DNA of 64,000 bases, taken from positions 727,501 through 791,500 of the forward strand of contig JACSYO010001972.1 of NCBI GenBank assembly GCA_016806645.1. Reading direction: 5' to 3'. Below the pieces are notes generated by a model that saw only the letters and a list, made by a program, of their open reading frames with translations, ran no database searches and was not told the DNA's origin. Positions 23,901 through 34,700 of this stretch are shown here, one piece after another (positions within the stretch are counted from its first letter, which is position 1; every line of letters starts with the position of its first letter). The translations under genes were made by a program, and so were the position numbers. The stretch is from Ophiodon elongatus. Its lineage: Eukaryota > Chordata > Actinopteri > Perciformes > Hexagrammidae.

Positions 23901-26782
23901 AAGCTTCCGGGGAGACAAAGGACTTCTTGGAACGAAAGTTATAACCACACGAAAACCTCACAGGATGTCGCTACGCAAGTGTGAAACAGGAGGAGAACTC
24001 GGCCCGAGAACTCCGACCTACAAATGTGAGCGGAGTCCCCGCTCTGGGCCAAAACCATCAAATGCTCCACTAGAAAAAGTATTGAAATATTAGTTGTTAG
24101 AGTTGGACTGATGATAGCTTACTGCAGATATGTCGGTATTAGGGCCGCGGCGTCTGCACTGCTGCAATTAGTCGTTAGAAAAGCATCTCAATGCTTTGAA
24201 TCTAGCCACCATTAAAACAGAGGCACCATCATAGAGGCACTTACTTACGCTGCAGCGAGCGTGCTCTGTAAAACCCGTCCCCGGATTAGTGAAACCCCCC
24301 CCACCCCCCTCCCGCACAAAGATAAGAAGCCCAACGCTAGAGATGATCCTCAGCTTAATCTCGACTCACTTCAAAATGTAACATATTCAACGTAACACAG
24401 AAAATCTTGTGCGTTTGAACTGGGTCACCCGTAAATGGAGATCATGGCGGCGTTTAGCGAAGTGGACACTCGCAAGGTAGCTTGTCAAAGTGTTGCTGAA
24501 AAGACCCAATCTTTTGTTTCAATATGTCCTGCAGCTACCTGAGCAAAAAGAACAAAGACAAGCCTACTGTTACACACACACACACGTGTTGCATTTTAGG
24601 GTTTAAAAAATAGGAAGCGATGCACAGGCCTCTTCAGGTACGACACATTTGAGTTCAAGTCACGTGAAAACCTGAAAAACGGGAAACTGAATCTAGAAAT
24701 TCCTGACGGAAGCATTTTGCATTATTCAAACACGTGTTCGCCTTCAGTGTGCGTTGTTTGTTTGGTTTTTTTGTGCAAAACGGGGAGCTGATTTGCCTCC
24801 AGTAGACTGAGTGCGCCTGTACGCCTCGGGCGAGTAGGGGTATGCGTCTACATAATCCTGCGGTGTAGTTCTCAGCGCTCTCGGGTTTCACTCAACGCCT
24901 TCATGACACCACCTTTTGTTCCCGTACAGTGCCTCACAAAAGGGAGGACTTCCCCCGGCCGCTGCACCTCTGCCCAGGCGTGTCTCCACTCGTCTGGTTC
25001 TCTTCCATCTCTCCAGTGGAGTCTCGACTCAAGTCAACAACTGCCGCATCCTTTGCGGTACACAAGTCCGCTCCGCTCCCTCCCTCCCTCCCTCCCTCAC
25101 TGCCAGTAAGCTATGGGGAAACAGGAAAACGTGAAACCACTGGGGACAAGGGTTGTGGATAAAAAAACAACAGAGGCCCAGCTCACGGCACAACACGCGT
25201 CCAAATGGCTAAATATAACGTGTGTGTTCTTTCATGCTTTTTGTGAGGTGAAATGGATCCGAAAAGCACTTTTAGTTTCTCATGTTTGAGAAAAGCGGCT
25301 GTTTTTTGTTATCACGTATTAGGCAACAAGTCTCTTGAAATGAGAGCGTGCCAGAAGGGAAACGCACAGCGCCATGACAACAGACAAGAAGTCCTGTGCC
25401 CTGACAATGTTTCTAATTACGGGTCTAAAAAGAAAAAAAAAAGGGGTGGTGGGAGAGAAAGTGTTCGCACTCTACAGTGACAATGAGCACGGTGGGAAAA
25501 AAAATCTTCCAACACCGGGGATCTGATTCAGCCCCACACCGATGGAAGGGACCATTTCAGGGGCAGTGTGGGAAGTAATCAAGAGCGCAAATCCTGTATG
25601 TATGTATGTATGTATGTATTTTTTTTTTTTAAAAGTCAAATCTGTCAGCACTCCCTCTTGATATGGCACCTTTCTGTTTGTCGTCAAAATAAATAAATAA
25701 TAATAAAAACAAAAACTCTCTCAGGACTATGGCTTGTTATCGTTGCGTGCAAAAGGCTGAGGCTTGTGGTCAGACGTGTGATATGATCAGAGGGCTCAGC
25801 AGGCACACGTTCACTGGAAAGTGCTGAGTCCTTGTGCTGCTGGATCAAGGCCACACAGGAGAAAAAAAAGAGAAACGAAACGAGCCAATGGTCTTGGATC
25901 AATGGTCCCGGAGAAAGACACCGTGTCAATTAAAGCTCCTTCTGCTAACTGCCTCACGTGCCTTCGGCGTGTAAAAAAAAAAAAAAAAGAAAAGAAAAAA
26001 ATCACTTTAGACATATTCTGAATGTGAAAAGTAATGTGGTGACTTCGGCACAGTACGGCAACTAACTGTACCACCATCTCTGTTCTAATGGTGGAAGCAC
26101 TACTTCTTGTTCCGGGGTGTTCGCTGAGCGGAGTCAGATTATAGATACGGAGTGTTAAGTACTGTTTTGCTCGGTATCGGTCTCCCTGCGCCGTCACTCA
26201 TAAATTGGAGTGGAGTTGGACGCGAGGACCTGTCTGAGCGGAGCGGCGACGCTAGGCCGTCGTTACGTTTCTATACGTTTACTGAAAAATGACTCAGCAT
26301 TCGTTTTAAAAATAAAGTGTTCTTGTCCGTGCTCAGTACTGAGCGGAGACGAGCTTCTACACTGTCGTTAACCGGGAACCCTCGAGCGGTAAACTTGAGA
26401 CAACGCTCGCCCCAGCTCCGCTCCGCTCCCAAGGTTAACGATGCGAGCCTTATTTTGGGTTTTACAACAATGAAGTTCGGCTGACAAGCGCACATATTAG
26501 TGACAAAACACCTCTAAACGTGATTGGAAGCAGCCATTACCGGTCCACAGGAGATGTTGGGGAAGCATAACAAAGGGAGTTGAGGGGAAAGAAGAAAGGA
26601 AAGAAAAAAAACAGTGACCGAGAAAAAGGAGTCAGTAGCTAACGCTGGACTACAAAAGCGGGGATAGCTTCACGTACCTCGTCCATCTCCTGCACCATTT
26701 TTGTGAGTTTCTCGTCGTCCTCCAAGATTTCGTTGAGTTGAGTCATCGAGTAGGCGCCGAACTTGTTGTTAAAACTCGACAT
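16090..26782 (-). CDS. vps37b: ESCRT-I subunit VPS37B
   Basis: Subunit of ESCRT-I, which with TSG101, VPS28 and MVB12/UBAP1 sorts ubiquitinated cargo into multivesicular endosomes. Coding exons on the minus strand: 26678-26782, 22014-22185, 17467-17549 and 16090-16581; phases agree and the product is 283 residues, against about 285 in human. Residues 1-35 (from MSSFNNKFGAYSM, then NEILEDDEKL) and 36-120 (SNRTLAEQNL, LLALLQAEGAKIEEE) form the coiled-coil Mod(r)/VPS37 region. Exon 4 begins NMADSFLDGD, continues with KLAHLRRVKIEKLQEM, then a Pro-rich disordered tail with PPIPPR and PQRPPPR, ending in PGFIMQ as VPS37B does (human ends PGFILQ), which separates it from VPS37A, C and D. The start is the only ATG fitting exon 1. 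It sits immediately downstream of abcb9, as in human. No breaks were seen. Confidence 0.95.
17985..18036 (+). repeat. (AAT)n microsatellite
   Basis: About 17 uninterrupted AAT units in vps37b intron 2. Confidence 0.95.
18479..18527 (+). repeat. (TG)n microsatellite
   Basis: Near-perfect TG repeat with one TA interruption in vps37b intron 2. Confidence 0.95.
19272..19441 (+). repeat. long polypyrimidine tract with internal duplication
   Basis: About 170 bases almost purely C and T, built of CCTCCT and CCCTCC units. A module of CCTCC/CCCTCT units ending in a C run occurs twice, near 19297-19340 and 19393-19440, separated by a T run and CTCCTT. It lies in vps37b intron 2 and makes large spurious reading frames on both strands. 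Confidence 0.85.
20043..20130 (+). repeat. partial copy of family C repeat
   Basis: TTCCTTCCTCCGCTCATGTG, AATGAGACC, GGAGGCGGGGCTAA match the interior of the inverted-repeat element at 30222-30587 (TCATGTGAATGAGACC and GGAGGCGGGGCTTA). Terminal repeats are not recognisable here. Confidence 0.55.
20352..20420 (+). repeat. teleost 'TTTAGGCA..CCACTTGGTTAGG' type repeat fragment
   Basis: GGTTCAGGAAGCC then CTACTTGGTTAGGTTTTGG resembles 42568-42660 (AGTTTAGGCAACAAAACCAC then TTGTTAG) and a motif I know as widespread in fish genomes. Only a short diverged piece is present. Confidence 0.4.
20849..20901 (+). repeat. (GT)n microsatellite
   Basis: About 26 GT units in vps37b intron 2. Confidence 0.95.
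21437..21638 (+). repeat. dispersed repeat family B, copy 2
   Basis: Second copy of the element at 2701-2936, in vps37b intron 2, about 400 bases from exon 2. The shared blocks and order are the same, with a deletion of roughly 17 bases after GAGATACGAGTTTACA. Confidence 0.7.
22186..26677. other. vps37b intron 1; no gene seen
   Basis: A 4.5-kb intron. Apart from the family A copy it holds T/A runs, a (CTCC)n stretch at 25077-25098, a (GTAT)n stretch at 25594-25619 and an A run near 25973-25998. No coding exon or RNA gene was recognised. Confidence 0.5.
22960..23262 (-). repeat. dispersed repeat family A (5' part, minus orientation)
   Basis: Read on the minus strand the segment gives TATATAAGAAGTGGACGTAG, CACCGTGACGTCACC, GAAGCCTCGAGATC, TTTTTGCAACCGGAAGT and GGGCGGAGCTAAGTGC. 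I recognise this as the left part of a very common percomorph interspersed repeat whose middle and right parts also occur in this window. It lies in vps37b intron 1. Confidence 0.6.
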
Positions 26783-26960
26783 TTTCGCTCTGGTGGTGCG
26801 TTTCTCTCCGCCTGTGATCCCTCTGTCTCGCTGCTCGGATTGTGACAGCTGACTGAGCTTCCCTTACAGGAAGTAGTGTCGGGGCCTGGTGCTGCCTTCA
26901 CGTGCCGTCGGACGTATTGCGTTCACCGGTCAACCCCGCAACGGGCGTCAATTGCGAGAA
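26783..26960 (-). promoter_or_regulatory. vps37b 5'UTR and promoter region
   Basis: DNA upstream (right) of the vps37b ATG, with moderate CpG content, an ETS-like GGAAGTAG on the plus strand near 26869 and an E-box CACGTG at 26899-26904. No TATA box or defined start site can be placed. Confidence 0.4.
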
Positions 26961-27990
26961 AAAACAAAAAGAAATCATGGTGTAGGATAAATAGTTTTAC
27001 CAAATTCGACGGTGTCAGCTAATTGTTGACATGTCATAAGTAAAAAAATACTGAACTAATTTTTATTCATTCAAATATGATAAGATTATCTGTCAATTGA
27101 AGTCATTACCAGCTTCTGATAAAAGACTACTTCTCTGCATTGTGCAGTGACAAAACAACAAACACCAGCAGAGAGAGCTTATTAGACTGCCTTGGTTGCT
27201 GCCAAGTAGTATTGAAACAACACAATGAATATGGCCACAAGGGAGGCCGGTATGTTGTATGATGCTTGAGAAAAGCAGCCTTCCAAATACTACCAATGTT
27301 TCAACGTCCATGTTTACGTAGACCGATATCCGATTGGGGGTGGGGGTGTTTACGAGGAGACATTGAATGCAGCATATGGTATTACTTCAACATGTTTGTT
27401 TCCATAAAGGCCAACATGCAGTTTATTTACATATATAGTTTCTACTTCGTGATTTATACAATTAGATTATTTATTCTCTGGAGGTATTGCTTTATCCCCA
27501 TGACAGACAAGTGAATTTTCAATTCAACAGACAAAAGGCACCTGTCATTTCTTTGCAGTCATCACATCATATGTGTTATTACCGATGATGGAACTGAACA
27601 TGCTACAGGTCGACACAATGCCACTGTAAAACCCTTATGAATGCTAAACAAATCCTGAGGAAGACTTCAGTAAAACAATAATGTATCTGTCTGGACGTTT
27701 TAAAAGAATAAACACAACATTGTACAATGCATCATCCTATTAAAGCTGATATATCAGTTAGCGATAGTGGACATTCATTCAAGTTTTAGTTCCAGTGGCA
27801 ATGCCAACCATCAAGGATATGTTTTCACACGCTCAACTATCTTTTTCTTTCTTCAAAATGCCACTTAGTTTGTATTTTCCAGTGTTCTGTAGTGTGAATT
27901 TAGTTTGAGGACCAACAGTGCATAATGGATTCATACACATGAATCTTATAGAATCCCCAAATTCTATGAAACTCATCCAGCAGTCCATTC
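26961..27990 (-). other. abcb9 3'UTR and short intergenic gap
   Basis: AT-rich DNA downstream of the abcb9 stop codon. Minus-strand AATAAA candidates lie at 27470-27475, 27422-27427 and 27062-27067; I cannot tell which is used. The distance to the vps37b start is only about 1.2 kb. No further gene was seen. Confidence 0.45.
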
Positions 27991-30900
27991 TCAGCAACGC
28001 ATATTGCACTCAGGCTCTCCTCCGTCTCCTCCTCCTCCTCCTCCTCCTCCTACGCTGCTGCTGCTGCTGCTTTGTCTTCTCCGCGGCCGTCCGCCGACTC
28101 CTTCGGCCGGGTTGAGGACCTCCGCCCCCGTCTCGATGCCCAGGACCTGCCTCTGCACCAGCTTGCAGTAGAGCCCCCCGGCGGCCATCAGCTGAGCGTG
28201 AGAGCCCTGCTCGGCCACGCGGCCCCTGTCGATCACGACGATGTTGTCCGCCCTCTCCACCGTGCTGAGCCGATGGGCGACCACCAACACCGCGTGCTCC
28301 CGCATGATGCCGTTCAGAGCCGTCTGGACCTGCGGCAGAGAGACAGCGGGGGATGAAACAACGTGGCCCCCTGATAAGGCTCAAAAAGGTCACCAGCGCA
28401 GCCTCTTATTAGTTATTTTTTCCCCCCCACTTACGACGTGTTCGCTCTCCGCATCCAGGGCGCTGGTCGCCTCGTCCAGGATGAGAACTCGGGGGCTGCG
28501 GATGAGAGCTCTCGCGATGGCCACCCGTTGTTTCTGCCCACCGGACAACTGGGTGCCTTTCTCTCCAACACCTGGGGGACGATATGAAGCTCTAACTCAG
28601 CTGCATGACTTCATCTTCATGAAGCACCTCCTTTTTAAAAATAAATAGGGGCCCTGATTGGCACCCGAGACCCCTGAAAGCCTCAACAGCAACATTTTGA
28701 GGGGGTCTCGGGAAAAGAAAAGTCACTTAAAAATGTCTTTTAACAGCTTGCCATATCCATCAGTATTCGTTATTCAAATTGCAAAACATGTATTCACAAA
28801 GATGGATACAGAAAATATTTATCTTAGGCGCCAATCATCTTTTATGCGGGGCTGTGTGCAAAAATGGATAATGTCACTTAGCCAACATGAAACTATCGCG
28901 ACGTGAGATGAGAATCCAACCAGAGGAGTCGCCCCCTGCTGGTCAGTAGAGAGAACACTTCCGCATTGGCCTCACCGGACAGAGCCGGAGGTTCTCAATT
29001 GTTCCCAAATGAGGAGAGAGCGCATTGGACCGCCTCGACAACGAGCGCTGCACCAGGCGTCTATTTTCCGACCGCTCCGGGTTTTTTTTTTTAGTTTTGC
29101 GGCCTCTCTCCGAGCGCTTCTAGTTGAAAACAAAAATCACTCAACTTTTCAGAAAGCGCCTTTTGGCTCGAGAAAAAGATTGCTACGTGGACGCTCGGCC
29201 ATTGAATACCCAGTTGGTTCTGGTACGGCCTTCTTCAACGGGCGGCGCCGTTTCCAAATGTTATGTAGTATAGAAAACCTAACATCACCCTGCACAAACC
29301 TGCAAAGCAGTGGAGTTTTTTGTACTTCATTCTCTTTTTTTTTTTTTTTTTTTGGGGAAAAATACAAATCCGCCTCTCCCTAGCAACAATACCGGCGATT
29401 GCCTCTCATAATGATTACTTGTCTCGTAGCCTGTGGGCAGGGCGGAGATGAAATCGTGAGCGTTGGCCTTGATGGCAGCCTGCACCACAGCCTCCCTGGG
29501 GACGCCAGTCAGGCCGTAGGTGATGTTCTCCTCCACCGTCCGGGCAAACAGCACAGGCTCTTGGCCCACGAGGCCCACCTTCAGAAACACAGGAGCAAGA
29601 CGGACGGTTTCATGAGAAAACCCGAAGCGATGCGTTAGGAGCCAATAGGCTGCGTTGAAAAGTACTGGGAGACAGACGGACACGTGATGCTACGGACTGA
29701 CCTTGGAGTGGAGGTAGTCGTGGCGGAAGGCGTGGACGGGCTTTCCGTCCAGCAGCACTTGTCCGTTCTGGGGAAGGTAGAAGTTTTCCAGCAGACTCAC
29801 ACAGGAGCTCTTCCCGCTGCCCGAAGGTCCCACGAGGGCGGTGACCTCACCGGGCCGCAGCGTGAACGACACCCCCTGCGGAGACACATCTATTCAGGAA
29901 GTGGTCGGTTTTAAGAAATATTTCAGAAAAGAAAGTTGATAAGCAGTATATATAAAAAAAATTTAAAAAAAGAGAAGAAAAAAAGTGGTGGGGGTGTTTG
30001 GTTCAAGGCCATAGAACAACTCATATTTTGGGTGTTATCATTGTTTGCATATAGGGTGATTTTGTTATCTTCAAATATGAATATTATCACATTCAAATAT
30101 AGTAATAAAATTAATTGATGATTCCCTCAGAACTGCATTCCTGACATGTTACAAAACCTTGTATAGAAGCTTTCAGATAAAGATACTTAAAAAAAGGACA
30201 GAGTCAGACATACACGTTCCTCCTCTTACCTGCAGTGCTATTTATTAATCTAGATTGTTTGGTACCAGTATTATTCTCCTTCCTTAGTTCATGTGAATGA
30301 GACCGAGGCTGGGAGGCGGGGCTTAGATGAAATGCCAGTGTGCTGCTTCCTTGCAACAAGCTCTGATGATTAGCTTGAGTCACCGAGTCATGATTTCTGG
30401 AACTAATCGTTGCTGTCAAGTTTTTCCCCCCAATTTTTTTTGGAGGGGCTTTGAGCCCCTCAAGCCGAGTGCCGTATAATCCCAATATATTGGGGAGAAG
30501 CCGGACATCTCCACAGCCGATATCTCCAGAACCAGGCAACTTACAACAAAACAACCTAGATTGATAAATAGCACTACAGGTAAGAGGAAAAATGTGTTGT
30601 TGTTTTATTTTGGGGTGGACTGTCCCTTTAATGCAGATTTGAAATTAACGTCTCGTACTTATTTGGTCACGTCAGCACCGTCCCTCAGAACGAACCTTGA
30701 GAACATCAACGTCGGGGCGCGTCGGGTAGGCGAACGTGATGTCTTGGAACTCCACCACACCGGCGCACGTGTCCGGAGCCTCCGTGCCCTCCGCCGGGTG
30801 TTTGGGTTTCCTGTCCAGGTACTCGAAAACCTTCTCGGCAGCCCCAACTCCCTGCATGAGGCCCGTGTACACCGACGCGATGCTCTGCGAGGTGAAAGCG

Positions 30901-32322
30901 CACGCGCCTCCGGTTAGGGGAGGATTTGCGGCGTCCTAAACACGCCAAAAGAAACAAAGAACCCGGATGGCGTACCTCCAGACATTCTCCCAGTTCGAGC
31001 ATGTATATGAAAAAAGAGATCAAGGCACCGCCACTCATCTGACCGGTGACTACAAGATGGCCGCCATAGTAGAGGATGGCCACCTCCAAAGCAAGCTCTG
31101 AGATCTGAAAAAAAAAAACAACACAATGAAATCAGCAATATTTTGTACCGATTTGGAGCGCTACGTCTTCGGCCTGAAGGGGCCCCCGACCGCCGATACC
31201 CACCGAACTGGACCACATGTAGCCAGAGTAGGCCATGGCTTGTTTTTTGTTGAGCTGGAACATGACCAAGAGCTTGCCGTAGTAGGAGTCGGCCTCGCCG
31301 TCCTCGTTGGCGAAGCTCCGCACCGTCCTCATGGCCGAGATGGTCTCCTCCGCCACTTTATTGGCCTCCGCCAGGACCGTTTGCACCTCTTTCGTCAATT
31401 TCTGAAGAAAAGGAAAAGAAAAAAAAAAAAAACACATACTTTGATTTCATCTGCAAATGAAACGCAGACAAAAAAAAAACAAAGAAAAGAAAAAAAAAAA
31501 TCTCCCTCACTTTGTAGTAATCGCCATAAAACTTGGAGACGAGGCCAATGAAAGGGAGGCCCATGACGGCCACCAGCGTGAGCTTCCAGGACATCCCGAG
31601 CATGAAGACGGAGAAGCCGACGCCCTTGATGACGCTCCGCAGGAAGACGTTGATGTTCACGGAGATGAGGTCGCTCACCTGGGTGGTGTCAGCCGACAGG
31701 CGTGAAATGATGTCACCTGCAGGAGGCAGGAGGAAGTGGGTGGGGGGGAAGGGGCAGGTAACAACATTAGAAGGACAGCCCTTTTGTCGGAGAAGCCCCG
31801 CCCCCATACAGGGGGGCGAAGCCAATAATACAGATGGGAGGAATGGATGTATAGTGTTCCTATATCACCTGTGTGGTTGTCATCGAAAAAGGCGATTTCC
31901 TGCCTCATCAGAGTTCTGAAGAGATGGTTCCTGAGCCGGAGGTTCAATTTGCCGAACATCAGGGTGAAGACTCCTCCGCGTACCCCCATAGCGAGAGAAC
32001 TGGGGACAGGGTGAAGGTGTCGTAAGGCACGCGAATCTGTGTCTGGCACACGGGACGCCGCCCCGGGTCCCAATCTAGTCGAGCGGCCATCTAGCGGCGA
32101 GGCTGCAGATTGCAACCAAACTGAAACTGGCACTGGATTATTTATTTATTATTAACGTTGATATCAATATTACATTTTTTAAATATTGGAAGACACTCAC
32201 CTGGCTACGGCCAGCACCGACAGCGTGATCACGGGCTTAGTGAAGTACTCCATGCTCTGGTGAACCACGATGCCGTCAATCGCTTTCCCGTAGTAGTACG
32301 GTATGAAGGCCTCACCTGCAGG

Positions 32323-32399
<77 letters not shown>

Positions 32400-33728
32400 C
32401 TGTAACGCAAGGGCCTTTAGTTGATCCACAAAAAAAAAAAATGTATCGTCATCCGTTGTGATTAGCAATTGATCGGATCGTAATCTTAAGCTTCTTCGTT
32501 TCCAGCGACTCGGTTTCTGGTCTTATAGTGTGACAAGAAGGAAAAAGCCATTCTGATAAAAAGTCCCCTTGGGCTCCGGGAGAACGTCCCTTAGATTGAC
32601 ATTTTAGTCTCTCATCTGATATTTCAACGAACAAATGAGAAAATAACTCGGCAGACTAATAATAATAATAATAAAAAGTTAAAAAAGTAATGAAAGTTAG
32701 TGGCAGACATTGTTATCATCATTCACTCTGTTAGGGAGTCACTTTGAGGGCGAGGTGACATTTTATGGAGCACCGAAATAAGGTGGGGAAAAAAAGAAAA
32801 AGCAGTTGAATGCTTTTATTTTGACATTGACGTTTAGCCAGCGAGTTGCTTCCTGGTGAGAGCAGGAGCTACGTGTTGTGTAATCTGGAATGAGTAACAC
32901 AGTCATTACCTATGGACTCAGTACTCGGCTGCCAAGACGCCGTTGAGCTATTGCACGTGGGTGTTGCAATCCTTAGTAACGGACGAGACGAGCCCCTTTG
33001 ATTGGACGGTTTGTACTACTACGTCATGGACACTCACACACGGCAGAGATAATGAGGAAGAGGACGGCCACGGACAGCAGCCCGCCATCCTTCCTGCAGT
33101 AGCCCAGCAGACGTCCCAGTGTCGCCCCAGAGCCGGTTTTCTCCTGGCTTCTCCCCTCCTCTTCCTCCTTCTCCTTCTCCTTCTCCTTCCTCCTCTCAGA
33201 GCCAACCTCCTGCTCCTCCTCACCAGCTGTCTCCACCAGCCTTTCAGTGTCCTCACTGCCCCCTCGTCCTCCTCCTCCTCTGCTGCTACCAACGGGACTA
33301 ATGTTGGACTCGTTCCCCAGCAGCGTCCAGAGCAGCGCGACACCCAGGGAGGAGGCGCAAGTCCAGCAGATCAGGCTGAGGGACCAGGGCTGGTGGGTGA
33401 CAGGCTCCAGCTCGGTCAGCATCAGCAGCTTGGCCAGGGCGTAGGTGATGAGGATCACGGACACAAAGAGGACGAGGGCGGAGACTTTCGCGACCCTGCG
33501 CGGGCCGTCCCGTCCATTCCACGAGACCCCTGCGGAGGCTCCCAGCAGGAGGGAGGCTCTGAGCAGCACAGTCCCCCAGAGGTCCAACGCCGACTGGAGG
33601 ACATCGAAGTTCAGGGCCTCCTCTCTGAACGCGCCCAAGTGCCATCCGTGTGTGTACAGGACGGTGGTGACGACCACGTCCAGCAGGACGTACAGCACGG
33701 TGCAGCTCACGGCTACTCTGAGGCCCAT
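27991..33728 (-). CDS. abcb9: ABCB9 (TAP-like) lysosomal peptide half transporter
   Basis: ATP-driven peptide transporter of the lysosome that works as a homodimer. Eleven coding exons on the minus strand: 33038-33728, 32201-32315, 31869-31999, 31511-31716, 31204-31401, 30976-31104, 30696-30884, 29702-29875, 29419-29578, 28435-28571, 27991-28329; phases agree, total 2469 nt, 822 residues (human 766). TMD0 has four hydrophobic segments (about 5-25, 46-67, 82-102, 115-137), then a long charged linker, the six-helix core (ETISAM, RSFANE) and one nucleotide-binding domain: Walker A GPSGSGKSS (569-577), LSGGQ (673-677), Walker B VLILDE (693-698), H-loop His729. All catalytic motifs are intact. ATG 33728 is the first base pair of coding after a splice acceptor; the upstream (TG)n frame is not coding. 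TMD0 similarity and the vps37b neighbour favour abcb9 over tap2. The extra length is in the linker and a Ser/Gly-rich tail. Confidence 0.95.
28023..28075 (-). repeat. coding trinucleotide repeats at Abcb9 C-terminus
   Basis: (TCC)n at 28023-28050 and (GCT)n at 28055-28071 on the plus strand are read on the minus strand, in frame, as six Ser followed, after one Val, by eight Gly near the C-terminus of Abcb9. They lie after the nucleotide-binding domain and do not touch catalytic motifs. Confidence 0.85.
28917..29010 (+). repeat. dispersed repeat family A (3' part)
   Basis: CCAGAGGAGTCGCCCCCTGC, CACTTCCGCATTGGC and CCGGAGGTT in that order, in the abcb9 intron between the exons at 29419 and 28571. 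It overlaps in content with bases 1-45 and is the right end of the repeat whose middle is at 35290 and 56570. Confidence 0.6.
30222..30587. mobile_element. MITE-like element with 39-bp terminal inverted repeats
   Basis: The ends 30222-30260 and 30549-30587 are inverted copies matching at 36 of 39 positions (CCTCTTACCTGCAGTGC against CCTCTTACCTGTAGTGC). The interior has no coding sequence and includes the TCATGTGAATGAGACC block shared with 20043-20130. It sits in the abcb9 intron between exons 30696-30884 and 29702-29875. I recognise the end sequence as a frequent teleost non-autonomous element; its transposase family is not evident and target duplications are unclear. Confidence 0.75.
32326..32396 (+). 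repeat. (GA)n microsatellite at abcb9 splice acceptor
   Basis: About 35 GA units; on the minus strand a (CT)n tract that ends 9 bases before the AG (32317-32316) of the exon 32201-32315, so it serves as the polypyrimidine tract. Confidence 0.95.
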
Positions 33729-33739
33729 GCTGAGGATCA

Positions 33740-33741
<2 letters not shown>

Positions 33742-33794
<53 letters not shown>
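33742..33794 (+). repeat. (CA)n microsatellite at abcb9 first coding exon acceptor
   Basis: About 26 CA units; (TG)n on the minus strand, ending about 10 bases before the acceptor AG (33731-33730), itself one base before the start codon. Confidence 0.95.
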
Positions 33795-33797
<3 letters not shown>

Positions 33798-34569
33798 CAA
33801 CTACATATAACAAAAGCTCTGCTTCAGTGATCAACACTACACAAAACGATTATATGTCATTGTACAAATCACACGGGAGAAGCTGAAATGATGCAACCGA
33901 ATAGTACAATTTGGATTATTAATTGACACTTACTTGTATTTTGAAGGGTACACTTCCGGTCTTCTCTATATCGTTAAAGGGGGAGGAGGCAAAATACAAG
34001 TTAAATATAAACTGTCACCACGCTATCAATGATTGTCCAGTAAGGTTGCTACATCGGTTCAACCAAATGTTCCACCACATAATTAACATGAGCTAACTTA
34101 GTTAACGAACTAACTCACTAGTTAGCTAGCGTGAACCCTAACTACTAGCAAACAGTGAGTTGCGTTGCTCCGGATTACAAACGCGCCCATGTTCTGAAAT
34201 CCCTTCATATCCAGCCGGGTGACCCACGTGAATTCACTACAAAATACACAGCAACGTGTGTGTGTGGGTGTGGTTCCCCCGCGAAGAGACAGCATTCACG
34301 GCTAAATGTGCGTCAAGTCATGTTTGAGAGAGGGAACCGACAGTGGAGTCAAGAAGTGGACACCGGTGTCAAAGATCGTCTACGCTACAGAGAATTAAGA
34401 GTTCGCAGCTCTTAGGGGTCTGACACGTTCAAAGCAAATTAAAAGTATATCCGTATTAGATGTAAATACAAAGTTGAGTATTCAGTGACATCATTAAAAA
34501 AAGAAAAGAGATTTCCCTCACATTTTCGTCCTGGTGTGTTTAAAACTAGACTCCAATATTCACACTTAC

Positions 34570-34700
34570 CTTATAATTTGGAAATCCGTGTCCGCTCGGT
34601 GAATTTGTAATTGTGATGGGGGTCACGTGTAACGGAGCCTGTTAAAGTACCGTGTCGGTGAGCTAAATTAAGAGACGCACTCCGACGAGCTTTAAACGCA
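34570..34700 (-). other. probable non-coding first exon of abcb9 (right limit approximate)
   Basis: On the minus strand TTATAAG is followed by GTAAGTG (donor at 34569), and the only acceptor-like site before the start codon is CCTCAG at 33730. This predicts a 5'UTR exon ending at 34570 and a roughly 840-base intron. The left border is seen from the sequence; the transcription start is a guess. Confidence 0.55.

Noticed and set aside
27991..33728. Assignment as tap2 (antigen-processing transporter)
   Set aside because: The four-segment TMD0, the core helices and the vps37b neighbour fit abcb9 better; no MHC-region genes are nearby.
32943..33830. A 295-codon plus-strand open frame
   Set aside because: It is antisense to abcb9 coding exon 1 and ends in the (CA)n repeat; the minus strand has the conserved TMD0 protein and fitting splice sites.
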